A stretch of DNA of 10,716 nt from Rothia sp. (in: high G+C Gram-positive bacteria) (GCF_015265375.1 NZ_JABZXW010000066.1:1-10716); one strand, 5' to 3'. Positions 1 to 6,390 are shown, numbered from the stretch's first letter. Notes: generated by a model from the letters alone, not told the origin. Numbers and translations: made by a program.

Positions 1-389
1 AAGCGTTCGGGTGACAGCGCCGCCTCGTCTTCTGCGCGGTGCAGGAGCACGGGGGGGCGGGTGGTGGGTCGAATCGCGCCGGACTGGGTGAGCGGTTCGC
101 CGAGCAGGGTGTTGACGAGGGTGGATTTACCGGCGCCGGTGGAGCCTCCGACCACGATGGTGAGGGGGTTATCGACGCTGGCGCTGCGCGGCAGAATATA
201 GTCGTCGAGTTGGCGCGCCATGGCGGCGAGTAGGGTGCGCGCGGAGGCGGTGCCGTGCTCTGCGGTGCCGTCGTGGGTGACGGTGTAGGGGGTGCCGGGG
301 GTTTCGCCGGCTTCTACGTCGAGCGGGAGGGGGATTCGAGTGAGCAGTTCGCGAGCTGCTTTGAGCTGCGCATAGTCGGTGGTAGTCAC
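1..389 (-). CDS. P-loop GTPase, dynamin-like/ribosome-binding type (partial, N-terminal 129 residues)
   Basis: Only the N-terminal 129 codons are present; the gene continues past the left edge. I translated it by hand from a GTG start at 387-389, reading leftward. A Walker A/G1 loop GGSTGAGKST lies at residues 81-90, followed by LVNTLLGE and then a threonine-rich RPTTRPPVLLH segment at 107-117, which is a candidate G2/switch I. This order (GKST-LVN-LLG, then RPTT-PV-L) is typical of actinobacterial GTPases annotated as dynamin family or 50S ribosome-binding GTPase. The first 65 residues are a variable lead-in before the G domain. The specific substrate process is unknown, and the remaining G motifs and any membrane segments are outside the window. 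No Shine-Dalgarno sequence precedes the GTG. A -10-like GACAAT lies exactly six bases upstream, so the message may be leaderless. An ABC-type ATPase is less likely because of the LVN-LLG and RPTT context. Confidence 0.8.
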   Translation of the reverse strand, partial: MTTTDYAQLKAARELLTRIPLPLDVEAGETPGTPYTVTHDGTAEHGTASARTLLAAMARQLDDYILPRSASVDNPLTIVVGGSTGAGKSTLVNTLLGEPLTQSGAIRPTTRPPVLLHRAEDEAALSPER

Positions 390-395
390 AGCGCT

Positions 396-401
396 ATTGT
401 C
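396..401 (-). promoter_or_regulatory. Candidate -10 element for a leaderless GTPase transcript
   Basis: Read on the minus strand this is GACAAT, followed by the six bases AGCGCT and then the GTG start. That places the first base of the start codon at the expected transcription start. No convincing -35 is visible 17-18 bases upstream (CATGAA or GCATGA). The call rests on spacing and the absence of a ribosome-binding site. Confidence 0.4.
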
Positions 402-519
402 CCATAGGGTGAACCCGCTTCATGCCATGTGTGGGCGTTGGCGCGGTCGCGTTGTAGCTAGATTGTGCGGATGGGGGTGCTGCGGCTGTGCGAGGGGCTG
501 TTTTTGATAGGTGTTTGGA

Positions 520-588
520 CAACCTGAAGAGGTTGAAATACTACTTGCACACCGCGTGCAACAACTCCAATTTATGATTTATTCATAA
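520..588. repeat. Three consecutive perfect inverted repeats spaced about 26 bp
   Basis: CAACCT-N4-AGGTTG at 520-535, TTGCAC-N5-GTGCAA at 545-561 and TTATGA-N5-TCATAA at 572-588. All have 6-base arms and 4-5 base spacers, with centres at about 527.5, 553 and 580. The arm sequences differ, so they are not copies of one operator. They may be separate protein-binding dyads or successive RNA hairpins. Confidence 0.6.
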
Positions 589-666
589 GAAGAGCAGGTG
601 GGAAAATCCTTGAGTTTCCGCGGGAAAAAAGCACATTTTAATGCGGTTACCCGGAACACATTGGTA

Positions 667-689
667 CGTTTTATAACCCGCATAAAACG
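667..689. repeat. Perfect inverted repeat, 8-base arms
   Basis: CGTTTTAT-N7-ATAAAACG, perfect over both arms, in the AT-rich part of the intergenic region. No run of T follows on the plus strand and none of A precedes it, so it is not an obvious terminator. It is compatible with an operator for a dimeric regulator, but no regulator is identified. Confidence 0.55.
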
Positions 690-785
690 GGCAAATATTA
701 AGATTTGATAACTTTTTACCTTTAAGCGCAGATATGGTCATTGTGAACCTGAAAGTACGCTTAGAATCATTGAGCACGACAACCA

Positions 786-833
786 GGCAGGTCATAACCC
801 ACACCGATTCCTTCAGATGGCTTTTGACCTGCC
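786..833. repeat. Long-range inverted repeat, 9-base arms (GGCAGGTCA/TGACCTGCC)
   Basis: Arms at 786-794 and 825-833 are perfectly complementary around a 30-base loop, and CTTTCTATC follows the right arm. As RNA it could form a hairpin with a weak U-rich end. As DNA the right arm overlaps a TTGACC -35-like hexamer at 824-829. The role is undecided. Confidence 0.45.
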
Positions 834-986
834 CTTTCTATCGCATCCGTACTCACCGCGGTATGCCACACCCATCGGGAACGCTCACCGACCCCTCACG
901 CAACTGCAATCAACTGCCGTTGAGGTTCACTGCATCCGAGCTACCCGTTACTGCCTGCCCGTCTTTACTCTTGCGAAAGGTTGCGT

Positions 987-1868
987 ATGTTCGGTTCGCT
1001 GTCACGTCGCCATCTTCTTGCTCTTTCTTCCGGAGCAGCATTGAGTGCACTCGCAAGCGCCTGCAGCCCCAACGCAGTTTCTCGCCCTCAACCACTCACT
1101 GAACCCTCTCCTACTGATGCCGCACCGGCGCCTCAGAGCACCCAGACCAAATCTGCGACCACCACGCGCAGCATCACCTACGCCGAGCCTCTGCCCGCAT
1201 CCGCCCTGGACGGCCGCGGCCCGGCAATCTTGCCCGATCAGTTCTTTGAGCGCGTCGGCAATTTCTCGAACGGTACTCTCAGTCACCGCGCCGTCAATGT
1301 CCCCCGCCCCATCATGCCTCCGGAGGCTAAGGAACGTACCGTTGAGGGCCTGCATGCCTTCCTGCAGTACTGGGGTGCGGCGCAGAACTACATGCTCCTC
1401 ACCGGCGATACCGACCCCTTCATGAACCTGCCCGGCCAGGAGCACTTTAGCCACATGGCGCAGATGTACCGCGACATTTACCGCTACAACATCGGCTGGC
1501 TGGTCTCTAAGAGCAACCACCCCATGTGCATTAACCTGAGCTCCCCGCAGCCGGTACCCGCCACCGAGCAGGACGTCTACTGCTGGAAGGCGACCCTGAA
1601 GGTGGACGAGAACGCATTCCTGTTCAACCATGAGACCCGTCAGCGTGAGCAGCTCACCGGTATCTACGGCAGCAATCAGAAGGCTGACGCTTACGTCTAC
1701 TTTGGCGAAAACGGCTTGCAGATGCTCGAGGATCCGCAATCTTCCCCGAGCGCTACCGCCACCCCGGCGGCTACCGCTGAACCATCCGCGAACGCCCCGA
1801 GCGCGCACCCGACCCCGAATGAGAGCCCCTCTTCTAAGGCGGCTCGTTACATTCGAGGCTCAGCCTAA
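987..1868 (+). CDS. LP1: Tat-type lipoprotein, DUF6318-like (first of five paralogs)
   Basis: A predicted exported lipoprotein of 293 residues and unknown function. The ATG at 987 is preferred over an in-frame TTG at 981 because GAAAGG (975-980) sits six bases upstream. Residues 6-12 read SRRHLLA (twin arginine), followed by a hydrophobic stretch ending at Cys26 in LASAC, a slightly atypical lipobox with Ala at -3. A P/S/T-rich linker runs to about residue 65. The core shows the family signature: NVPRP (104-108), TVEGL (118-122), an aromatic helix, TGD (139-141) and WLV (171-173). I recognise this pattern as DUF6318 of Micrococcales from memory. A Ser/Pro/Ala-rich tail starts near 242. The core carries two cysteines (in HPMC and VYCW), unlike its neighbours. 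A strong terminator follows, so LP1 may be transcribed alone. It is expected to be anchored to the outer face of the membrane. Confidence 0.8.
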   Translation: MFGSLSRRHLLALSSGAALSALASACSPNAVSRPQPLTEPSPTDAAPAPQSTQTKSATTTRSITYAEPLPASALDGRGPAILPDQFFERVGNFSNGTLSHRAVNVPRPIMPPEAKERTVEGLHAFLQYWGAAQNYMLLTGDTDPFMNLPGQEHFSHMAQMYRDIYRYNIGWLVSKSNHPMCINLSSPQPVPATEQDVYCWKATLKVDENAFLFNHETRQREQLTGIYGSNQKADAYVYFGENGLQMLEDPQSSPSATATPAATAEPSANAPSAHPTPNESPSSKAARYIRGSA

Positions 1869-1940
1869 AGCTTCTTTGCATCCGTGCCTCAAAGATCCCG
1901 TTATATTGGGTGATATGAGGCACGGATGAGGGCTTTTATT
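1867..1940 (+). terminator. Rho-independent terminator after LP1
   Basis: CATCCGTGCCTCA (1879-1891) pairs perfectly with TGAGGCACGGATG (1916-1928), a 13-bp stem. AAAGC at 1867-1871, overlapping the LP1 stop codon, can also pair with GCTTT at 1932-1936 to form an outer stem. TTTTATTT follows. The 24-base loop may hold a small inner stem. Confidence 0.8.
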
Positions 1941-1968
1941 TGTGTGCCACGCGTGAAATCTATAGGCT
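1940..1968 (+). promoter_or_regulatory. Candidate promoter for LP2
   Basis: TTGTGT (1940-1945), a 17-base spacer and TAGGCT (1963-1968) lie directly after the LP1 terminator. This would give a leader of about 160 bases. A second TAGGCT at 2063-2068 has no good -35. The rest of the 1869-2136 gap shows no gene. Confidence 0.45.
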
Positions 1969-2136
1969 AGGGCTAGATGAGGTCCGCCCGTTTTCGCCTC
2001 AATACGCCTCTGCCCGCCCCGCGGGTGACTGCTTCACGCCCTCCGATGGGGGCATGATGTTAGGCTGAGGATTAGGGCGTGAGCTCTTCACCTATCACCG
2101 ATACTTCCGCATCACAGCACATTCAAGGGGATCACT

Positions 2137-3282
2137 ATGATTCACAGCCGCCGCCACTTTATTGCGCTCACGGGCACTGCCGCCCTGGGTGCTATGCTTG
2201 CCGCTTGCGGTTCCAAAAAGACTGCGGAGGCGACCGCCTCCCCCACTCCTTCCGCGTCGATTGCGGGTGCCTACGATAACCTGTCGGGCGAGCTGAAGTG
2301 GACCAAGTACGTTGCCGGTACCGGTGCAGCCCCGATGAGCAGCACCGACCCGGAGACCGGTCAGGTCTACACGATTGAGCCGACCGCCGGCCCCGCGAGC
2401 GTTGATTCTAAGGCGAGCGCCGTGCCTATCCCGGTTGAGGATGAGAGCATGTACGACAAGAATGCCCGCGGCCTGCGCGCCACCTTCGCGTATTTTGCGG
2501 CGGCGGTGAACTACGCCCGCATGACCGGTGATCCCGGTCCGGCCCTGCAGGTGGTTCATCAGGATAATTCTGTTCAGCGTGCTTCTTTGGAGAAGCTGCG
2601 CGCCTTCTATGCGCCCGGCACGAACTGGCTGGTTGATGGTGAGTGGACCTTCCGCCTGACCGATAAGCAGCCGACGACCCGCGGCACCAAGTATTCGTGG
2701 GCGTGCACCGTGACTCAGGCGCACGGTCTGCAGGTTGAGAAGGCAACCAACACGACCAAGCCCCTGGAAGACACTGAGGCGCAGGAGATTAAGGCTCTCT
2801 ACGCTGAGTACGATGAGGAGGCGAAGCGCTGGTTGGTGATTGCGCCTCAGCAGTATGATCCGGCGTTGACTCCGAAGCCGACTCAGACTCCGCGTGCGCA
2901 TCCTTCCTCGACGTACACCCCGACGGTGACTGATGACAGCACCGTGGCGGCTAATGCTGGCGCAAACTCCGGCGCGAACACTTCGGGTAACGGTGCCGCG
3001 CAGGGTACCGCTAACAACGGTGCCGCCCAGAACGGTGGCGCACAGAATGGTGCCGGCCAGGGCGGTTCCCGTCAGTACACTGGCTCCCAGAATGGTGCCG
3101 GTCAGGGTTCTGCAGGTCAGGGTGGCGCGGCTCAGGCGCCTCAGCCTGCCGCTACCCAGGCGCCTGCGGCTACCGCTCCCGCGCAGCCCGTGGCGACTCA
3201 GCCTGCAGCTGCGACGGCTCAGCCGACCGTAGCTCCCGGTGCCGCTGGTGGAGATGTTGCTCCCGCTGGGGGAGCCCAGTAG
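2137..3282 (+). CDS. LP2: Tat-type lipoprotein, DUF6318-like, with Asn/Gly/Gln-rich tail
   Basis: A predicted surface lipoprotein of 381 residues, the longest of the five, function unknown. AAGGGG (2125-2130) lies six bases before the ATG. The signal peptide starts SRRHFIA (4-10, twin arginine) and ends in a canonical lipobox LAAC with Cys24. After a short A/S/T/P linker the core carries VPIPV (96-100), NARGL (109-113), a helix with YFAAAVNYARMTGD (119-132) and TNWLV (162-166). From about residue 245 the protein becomes low complexity: first T/P/S-rich, then about 60 residues rich in Asn, Gly, Gln and Ala (NGAAQ- and QNGAGQG-type repeats), then an Ala/Gln/Pro-rich end. Such a tail suggests a disordered extension away from the membrane or into the cell wall (inference). 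ATCACTATG around the start is also found at LP5. No clear terminator follows. Confidence 0.8.
   Translation: MIHSRRHFIALTGTAALGAMLAACGSKKTAEATASPTPSASIAGAYDNLSGELKWTKYVAGTGAAPMSSTDPETGQVYTIEPTAGPASVDSKASAVPIPVEDESMYDKNARGLRATFAYFAAAVNYARMTGDPGPALQVVHQDNSVQRASLEKLRAFYAPGTNWLVDGEWTFRLTDKQPTTRGTKYSWACTVTQAHGLQVEKATNTTKPLEDTEAQEIKALYAEYDEEAKRWLVIAPQQYDPALTPKPTQTPRAHPSSTYTPTVTDDSTVAANAGANSGANTSGNGAAQGTANNGAAQNGGAQNGAGQGGSRQYTGSQNGAGQGSAGQGGAAQAPQPAATQAPAATAPAQPVATQPAAATAQPTVAPGAAGGDVAPAGGAQ
3043..3107 (+). repeat. Intragenic direct repeat in the LP2 tail
   Basis: A 20-base unit at 3043-3062 recurs at 3088-3107 with one difference (C versus T), giving a 45-base period. It encodes QNGAGQG twice. 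The period is a multiple of three, so gain or loss of a unit would keep the frame. Confidence 0.7.
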
Positions 3283-3290
3283 CCCCTCCC

Positions 3291-3349
3291 CTATAGACGA
3301 TCTCTATAGACGATTAACGCGTCCCCTCCTTCGCTATACCCGCTATACC
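3291..3349. repeat. Two short tandem duplications between LP2 and LP3
   Basis: CTATAGACGAT occurs at 3291-3301 and 3304-3314 (13-base period). CGCTATACC occurs at 3332-3340 and 3341-3349 (9-base period). Both look like slippage duplications in non-coding DNA. I see no gene and no clear terminator in the 3283-3575 gap. Confidence 0.65.
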
Positions 3350-3471
3350 CCATTCGGTGCGATGCTCCCGCTGGTTCCACTGAGTTCACTGGCTGCGGTA
3401 AGTTCGCTGATGGGCGGCATATCACGCTCGTTTGGGCGCTGGTACGCACGGGTGTGAAGGCGGGGGCGCGT

Positions 3472-3477
3472 TATACT
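3472..3477 (+). promoter_or_regulatory. Candidate -10 element for LP3
   Basis: TATACT is close to the -10 consensus, but no good -35 lies 16-18 bases upstream. The predicted leader is about 90 bases. It contains two direct copies of TCTCACTCG (3532-3540 and 3556-3564); the second merges into the ribosome-binding site. A small dyad TCTCA-CC-TGAGA (3543-3554) lies between them. Confidence 0.4.
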
Positions 3478-3575
3478 TAGGACTGTCTCTAGAGGGATGT
3501 CCGCGTGTGATATCCGCTCGTCGAGGCGCACTCTCACTCGTCTCTCACCTGAGATTCTCACTCGAAAGGTATTCC

Positions 3576-4418
3576 GTGGCGCTTTTCCCCATGACCTCCG
3601 GGCTTCCCAGTTCCACTACCGGCATCAGCCGCCGTTCTGCTCTGCGTTACGCGGGTGCGGGCGTTGCGGGCGTGTCTTTGAGCGCCCTGCTGGTTGCGTG
3701 CGGCGGTGGTTCTTCCTCCAGCGAGAACGCCGATGTGGATACCCCGCAGATTTCCCCTTCGGCTTCTGCGCGCACTGATTTTAGCGGCGAGGTCACCTTC
3801 GACAACTATGAGAAGAAGGGTGATTTCATTCCGGCGACCGAGTCTGCTCCCGCGCAGAACGTGCCGTTCCCCAAGCGTCCGGCGAGCGCCTCGGAGAACT
3901 CGGTGCAGGGTCTATACGATTCGATTGCGTTCGTGTATGCGGCGATTAACTACCTGGTGCTGACCGGTGATGCGGCTCCGCTGCGTGAGTCGAAGGCTGA
4001 TGAGAAGTTCGTTGCTTCGTTCTCTTCGTTTATGGATGAGTCGAATGAGAGCTCGCAGAATCGTGATTGGTTTGTGTCGCCGAAGGTGACGATGTCTGCG
4101 TTCACTGCTGTTCCGACTCTGGTGAAGAAGAGCGTGCAGTGGACCTTTGATCTGGTGATTGATTTGGGTCCGACCGTGGTGATTGACGGTGCTCCCGCGG
4201 AGATGTCTGAGAAGGTGCGCCGTACTGAGCGCGGTCTGGTGATTACCGGTGTGCGCCACGATAATGATTGGACTTTGACGATTCAGGATGAGTACGAGGC
4301 TCAGGCGTCGGCTCAGCCGCAGAATGGTGGCGCTAATGGTGGTGGCGCTAACGGCGGTAATGCTGGCAATTCCGGCAACTCCGGTAATGGCGGCAATTCT
4401 AATGGTGACAACCTTTAA
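3576..4418 (+). CDS. LP3: Tat-type lipoprotein, DUF6318-like
   Basis: A predicted membrane-anchored lipoprotein of 280 residues, function unknown. I chose the GTG at 3576 because GAAAGG (3564-3569) is six bases upstream, the same context (GAAAGGTAT) as LP5. An ATG at 3591 is a weaker alternative, and the longer frame opening at 3432 has no ribosome-binding site and no paralog support. The signal peptide carries SRRSALR (18-24) and a lipobox LVAC with Cys42; the N-region before the arginines is longer than in the paralogs. Core markers are DFSGEV (68-73), NVPFPK (95-100), NSVQGL (108-113), YLVLTGD (126-132) and DWFV (164-167). The protein ends in a short Asn/Gly/Ser-rich tail from about 250, a smaller version of the LP2 tail. 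A strong terminator follows, separating it from LP4. Confidence 0.8.
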   Translation: MALFPMTSGLPSSTTGISRRSALRYAGAGVAGVSLSALLVACGGGSSSSENADVDTPQISPSASARTDFSGEVTFDNYEKKGDFIPATESAPAQNVPFPKRPASASENSVQGLYDSIAFVYAAINYLVLTGDAAPLRESKADEKFVASFSSFMDESNESSQNRDWFVSPKVTMSAFTAVPTLVKKSVQWTFDLVIDLGPTVVIDGAPAEMSEKVRRTERGLVITGVRHDNDWTLTIQDEYEAQASAQPQNGGANGGGANGGNAGNSGNSGNGGNSNGDNL

Positions 4419-4437
4419 GCCCTCAGATGGATGAGGC

Positions 4438-4480
4438 ATCATGCCCTAACTCGCACTCGGGTTAGGGCATGATCTGTTTT
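4438..4480 (+). terminator. Rho-independent terminator after LP3
   Basis: ATCATGCCCTAAC (4438-4450) pairs perfectly with GTTAGGGCATGAT (4461-4473) around a 10-base loop, followed by CTGTTTT. The stem is 13 bp. It lies only 42 bases before the LP4 start. Confidence 0.82.
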
Positions 4481-4521
4481 ACCCTAGTAGTATCGACCTT
4501 TCCCGAATTCAAGGTTTTTGT

Positions 4522-5496
4522 ATGTCTTCTTTTTCTCAGTCTTTCTCTCGCCGTTCCCTGCTGCGTTTGGGCTTGGGCGCTTCTGCTGTTGCCGGTTCTG
4601 CGGCGCTGTTGAGCGCGTGCGGCTCGGGTAGCTCTAGCCAGCAGTCGGGTTCTCAGGGCGGTAGCCTGAACGGCTCGAAGTCGAGCGCTAACCCGAACGG
4701 GTACAGCGATGATGGTCAGAACTATTCGGGTCTGGTGGAGTACACCCACTATGATGGTGCGTTGAATTATGAGCAGGGTACGGTGGATCATCCGCCGCGT
4801 AATGCTCCGAAGCCGAAGGTGACTGATAAGCTCTCGTTGAATACGGTGACGGGTTTCCATGAGGCGGTTGCTTATTTTGCGGCGGCTATGGATTACCTGG
4901 TGAAGACCGGTAGCACGGATGCGTTCTCGACCGGCATTCAGCTGTCCTCGAAGACTCGCTCTGAGGTGGATGCTCTGTCGGCGTCGATTCTGGCGGGTGT
5001 GGAGAAGGGTTCCTGGTATGTGAACCCGTCGGCGTCTTATGCCCTTGCGAGCGCTCAGCCGTCGATTATGAGCGATGGCAACCTGCTGTTCAAGGGTCAG
5101 TACACTCTGGACTTTGGTACGGAAGCGGTGGCTGAGGGTAAGATCCAGCCGGTGGCCGCCTCGGCAAGCGCTTCTGCCTCTGCTGAGCCTACTGAGCCGT
5201 CGGAGGATGCGCTGGTGTCTGATGCGGCGTCCCCAAGCGCCTCTGCCTCTGCGACTGCTGCGGGTCCGGCTTCTCAGGTGACGATTCAGGAGTGCGATTT
5301 CCGCGGCCGCTACCACGCTGATTCGAAGATGTGGGAGCTGAGCGTGGCATACGGTGCCACCATTCAGGGAGGCGCTGCCCAGGGAGGCGCATCCACCGCG
5401 AGCGCGGCGGCGTCCGGCGCAGCATCCGGTTCGGCTTCCGTACCCGCTTCTGCTGAGGCTTCCGTTGAGGCGTCCGCCACCTCCGCGACGTCATAG
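4522..5496 (+). CDS. LP4: Tat-type lipoprotein, DUF6318-like, with Ser/Ala insertion inside the core
   Basis: A predicted lipoprotein of 324 residues, function unknown. AAGG (4511-4514) precedes the ATG by seven bases. TTCAAGG is shared with the LP2 start region. The signal peptide has SRRSLLR (9-15) and lipobox LSAC with Cys33, then a Ser/Gly/Gln linker. Core markers are NYSGLVEY (67-74), NAPKPK (94-99), NTVTGF (107-112), YLVKTGS (125-131; Ser replaces the usual Asp) and SWYVNPSA (164-171). The C-terminal half of the core is interrupted at about 203-250 by a Ser/Ala/Glu/Pro-rich segment, after which VTIQECDF and WELSV resume the strand-like pattern. A second Ser/Ala/Glu tail begins near 278. 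It most resembles LP5 (shared YSG, HPP-N-P and WYVNP), suggesting a more recent duplication. I find no terminator before LP5, so the two may be co-transcribed. A -10-like TAGTAT lies at 4488-4493. Confidence 0.8.
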   Translation: MSSFSQSFSRRSLLRLGLGASAVAGSAALLSACGSGSSSQQSGSQGGSLNGSKSSANPNGYSDDGQNYSGLVEYTHYDGALNYEQGTVDHPPRNAPKPKVTDKLSLNTVTGFHEAVAYFAAAMDYLVKTGSTDAFSTGIQLSSKTRSEVDALSASILAGVEKGSWYVNPSASYALASAQPSIMSDGNLLFKGQYTLDFGTEAVAEGKIQPVAASASASASAEPTEPSEDALVSDAASPSASASATAAGPASQVTIQECDFRGRYHADSKMWELSVAYGATIQGGAAQGGASTASAAASGAASGSASVPASAEASVEASATSATS

Positions 5497-5613
5497 TTCG
5501 TCATAACGCTTTTATCTGCGAGGCGCTTCTCACGCTTCGCCCGCTCAACTCTGTATCCTGTTGGGTTTGCGGCTAAACTGGTTGCAATCACCGACTGACT
5601 GAAAGGTATCACT

Positions 5614-6390
5614 ATGTCCGAGAACCTGACCCGCCGCGCGGCGCTGGGTGTGCTGGGCGTCAGCTCTATGGCTTTGCTGGCGGCTTGTGGCTCTAAGGCT
5701 TCGTCTGAGGCGTCTGCTTCCGCTTCTGGCTCTGAGAGCGCTTCTGCTGCTGCTTCTGAGTCTGCTACCGCTTCGCCGAGCGCTTCGGCTTCGGCGTCTG
5801 CTTCCCCTTCCGCTTCTGCGTCGGCTTCTGCTTCGGCGTCGAGCTCTCCGCTGCCTAACGACAATAAGGATTACAGCGGCGTAGCGAAGCTGGAGAAGAT
5901 GGAGGAGCACGGCGAGTACCAGCCGGGTAACGCTGAGCACCCGCCGCAGAACGTGCCGTCCCCGATTGTTCCGGAGGCTATGCACCAGAATTCGGTGGCT
6001 GGCTTCGCGGCGGCTCTGGCGTACTTCGGTGCGGCGTTTGAGTACCTGCTGCGTACCGGCGATATGCACTACATGAACGAGGTCAGCACCGACCAGGAGA
6101 CCCTGGCGGCGATGAAGAAGTACGCGGACTCCACCAAGGCAGGTATTGAAGAGAAGAAGACCTGGTACGTGAACCCGACCGCTACTTTGACTATCGGTAC
6201 CAAGCAGCCGGTTCTGGCGCAGGGTGCGTACAACTGGACCGTGACTCTGAACGTGGATCTGGGTGAGAAGCTGTTCAAGGACGGCAAGGAGCAGACCGTG
6301 GCGGCTGATAAGCGTCACGTGAAGATGTTCGGTGAGGCTGTTGGCCGCTACTTGAACAACAAGTGGGACCTGCACATGGACATCAACTAG
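5614..6390 (+). CDS. LP5: Tat-type lipoprotein, DUF6318-like, with long N-terminal Ser/Ala stalk
   Basis: A predicted lipoprotein of 258 residues, function unknown. GAAAGG (5601-5606) lies seven bases before the ATG. A -10-like TAAACT (5574-5579) lies upstream without a clear -35. The signal peptide has TRRAALG (6-12) and lipobox LAAC with Cys25. Residues 28-79 are almost only Ser and Ala with a few Glu, Pro, Gly and Thr, a likely disordered stalk between the lipid anchor and the core. The core follows to the C-terminus without a tail: DYSGV (86-90), HPPQNVPSP (109-117), NSVAGF (126-131), YLLRTGD (144-150), TWYVNP (173-178) and a closing WDLHMDIN. This is the cleanest view of the domain in the array, about 180 residues. 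The stalk is encoded by near-periodic Ser-Ala codon pairs, so its length may vary in frame. Confidence 0.82.
   Translation: MSENLTRRAALGVLGVSSMALLAACGSKASSEASASASGSESASAAASESATASPSASASASASPSASASASASASSSPLPNDNKDYSGVAKLEKMEEHGEYQPGNAEHPPQNVPSPIVPEAMHQNSVAGFAAALAYFGAAFEYLLRTGDMHYMNEVSTDQETLAAMKKYADSTKAGIEEKKTWYVNPTATLTIGTKQPVLAQGAYNWTVTLNVDLGEKLFKDGKEQTVAADKRHVKMFGEAVGRYLNNKWDLHMDIN

Larger units (their letters stand above)
390..986. other. 597-base intergenic region rich in inverted repeats
   Basis: This gap lies between the leftward GTPase gene and the rightward lipoprotein array. I see no convincing gene: the reading frames that cross it have no ribosome-binding site and no recognisable protein. 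Roughly 540-780 is clearly more AT-rich than the flanks. It contains a run of short perfect inverted repeats at 520-535, 545-561, 572-588, 601-619, 667-689 and 692-707, plus a pair of 9-base arms at 786-794 and 825-833. Weak promoter-like hexamers for LP1 occur (TTGAGC at 770-775 with CATAAC at 793-798 after 17 bases; TTGACC at 824-829) but none is strong. Its function is unknown; a long regulatory region or a decayed element are both possible. Confidence 0.6.

Noticed and set aside
520..707. CRISPR array
   Set aside because: The repeats are inverted, all different, and there is no constant direct repeat with spacers.
981..986. TTG start for LP1
   Set aside because: GAAAGG ends directly before the TTG, leaving no spacing; the ATG at 987 has six bases of spacing.
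390..986. Insertion sequence remnant
   Set aside because: No transposase fragment, no matching terminal inverted repeats and no target duplication could be found.
734..1102. 122-codon plus-strand frame in the intergenic region before LP1
   Set aside because: No ribosome-binding site, no recognisable protein, and it overlaps the LP1 signal peptide in another frame.
1002..1808. 268-codon minus-strand frame opposite LP1, and similar ones opposite LP2, LP4 and LP5
   Set aside because: Arg/Gly/Leu-rich shadows of coding DNA; the plus-strand frames have ribosome-binding sites, signal peptides and paralog support.
3432..3575. 48-codon N-terminal extension of LP3
   Set aside because: It has no ribosome-binding site, would bury the signal peptide, and the -10-like TATACT lies inside it.
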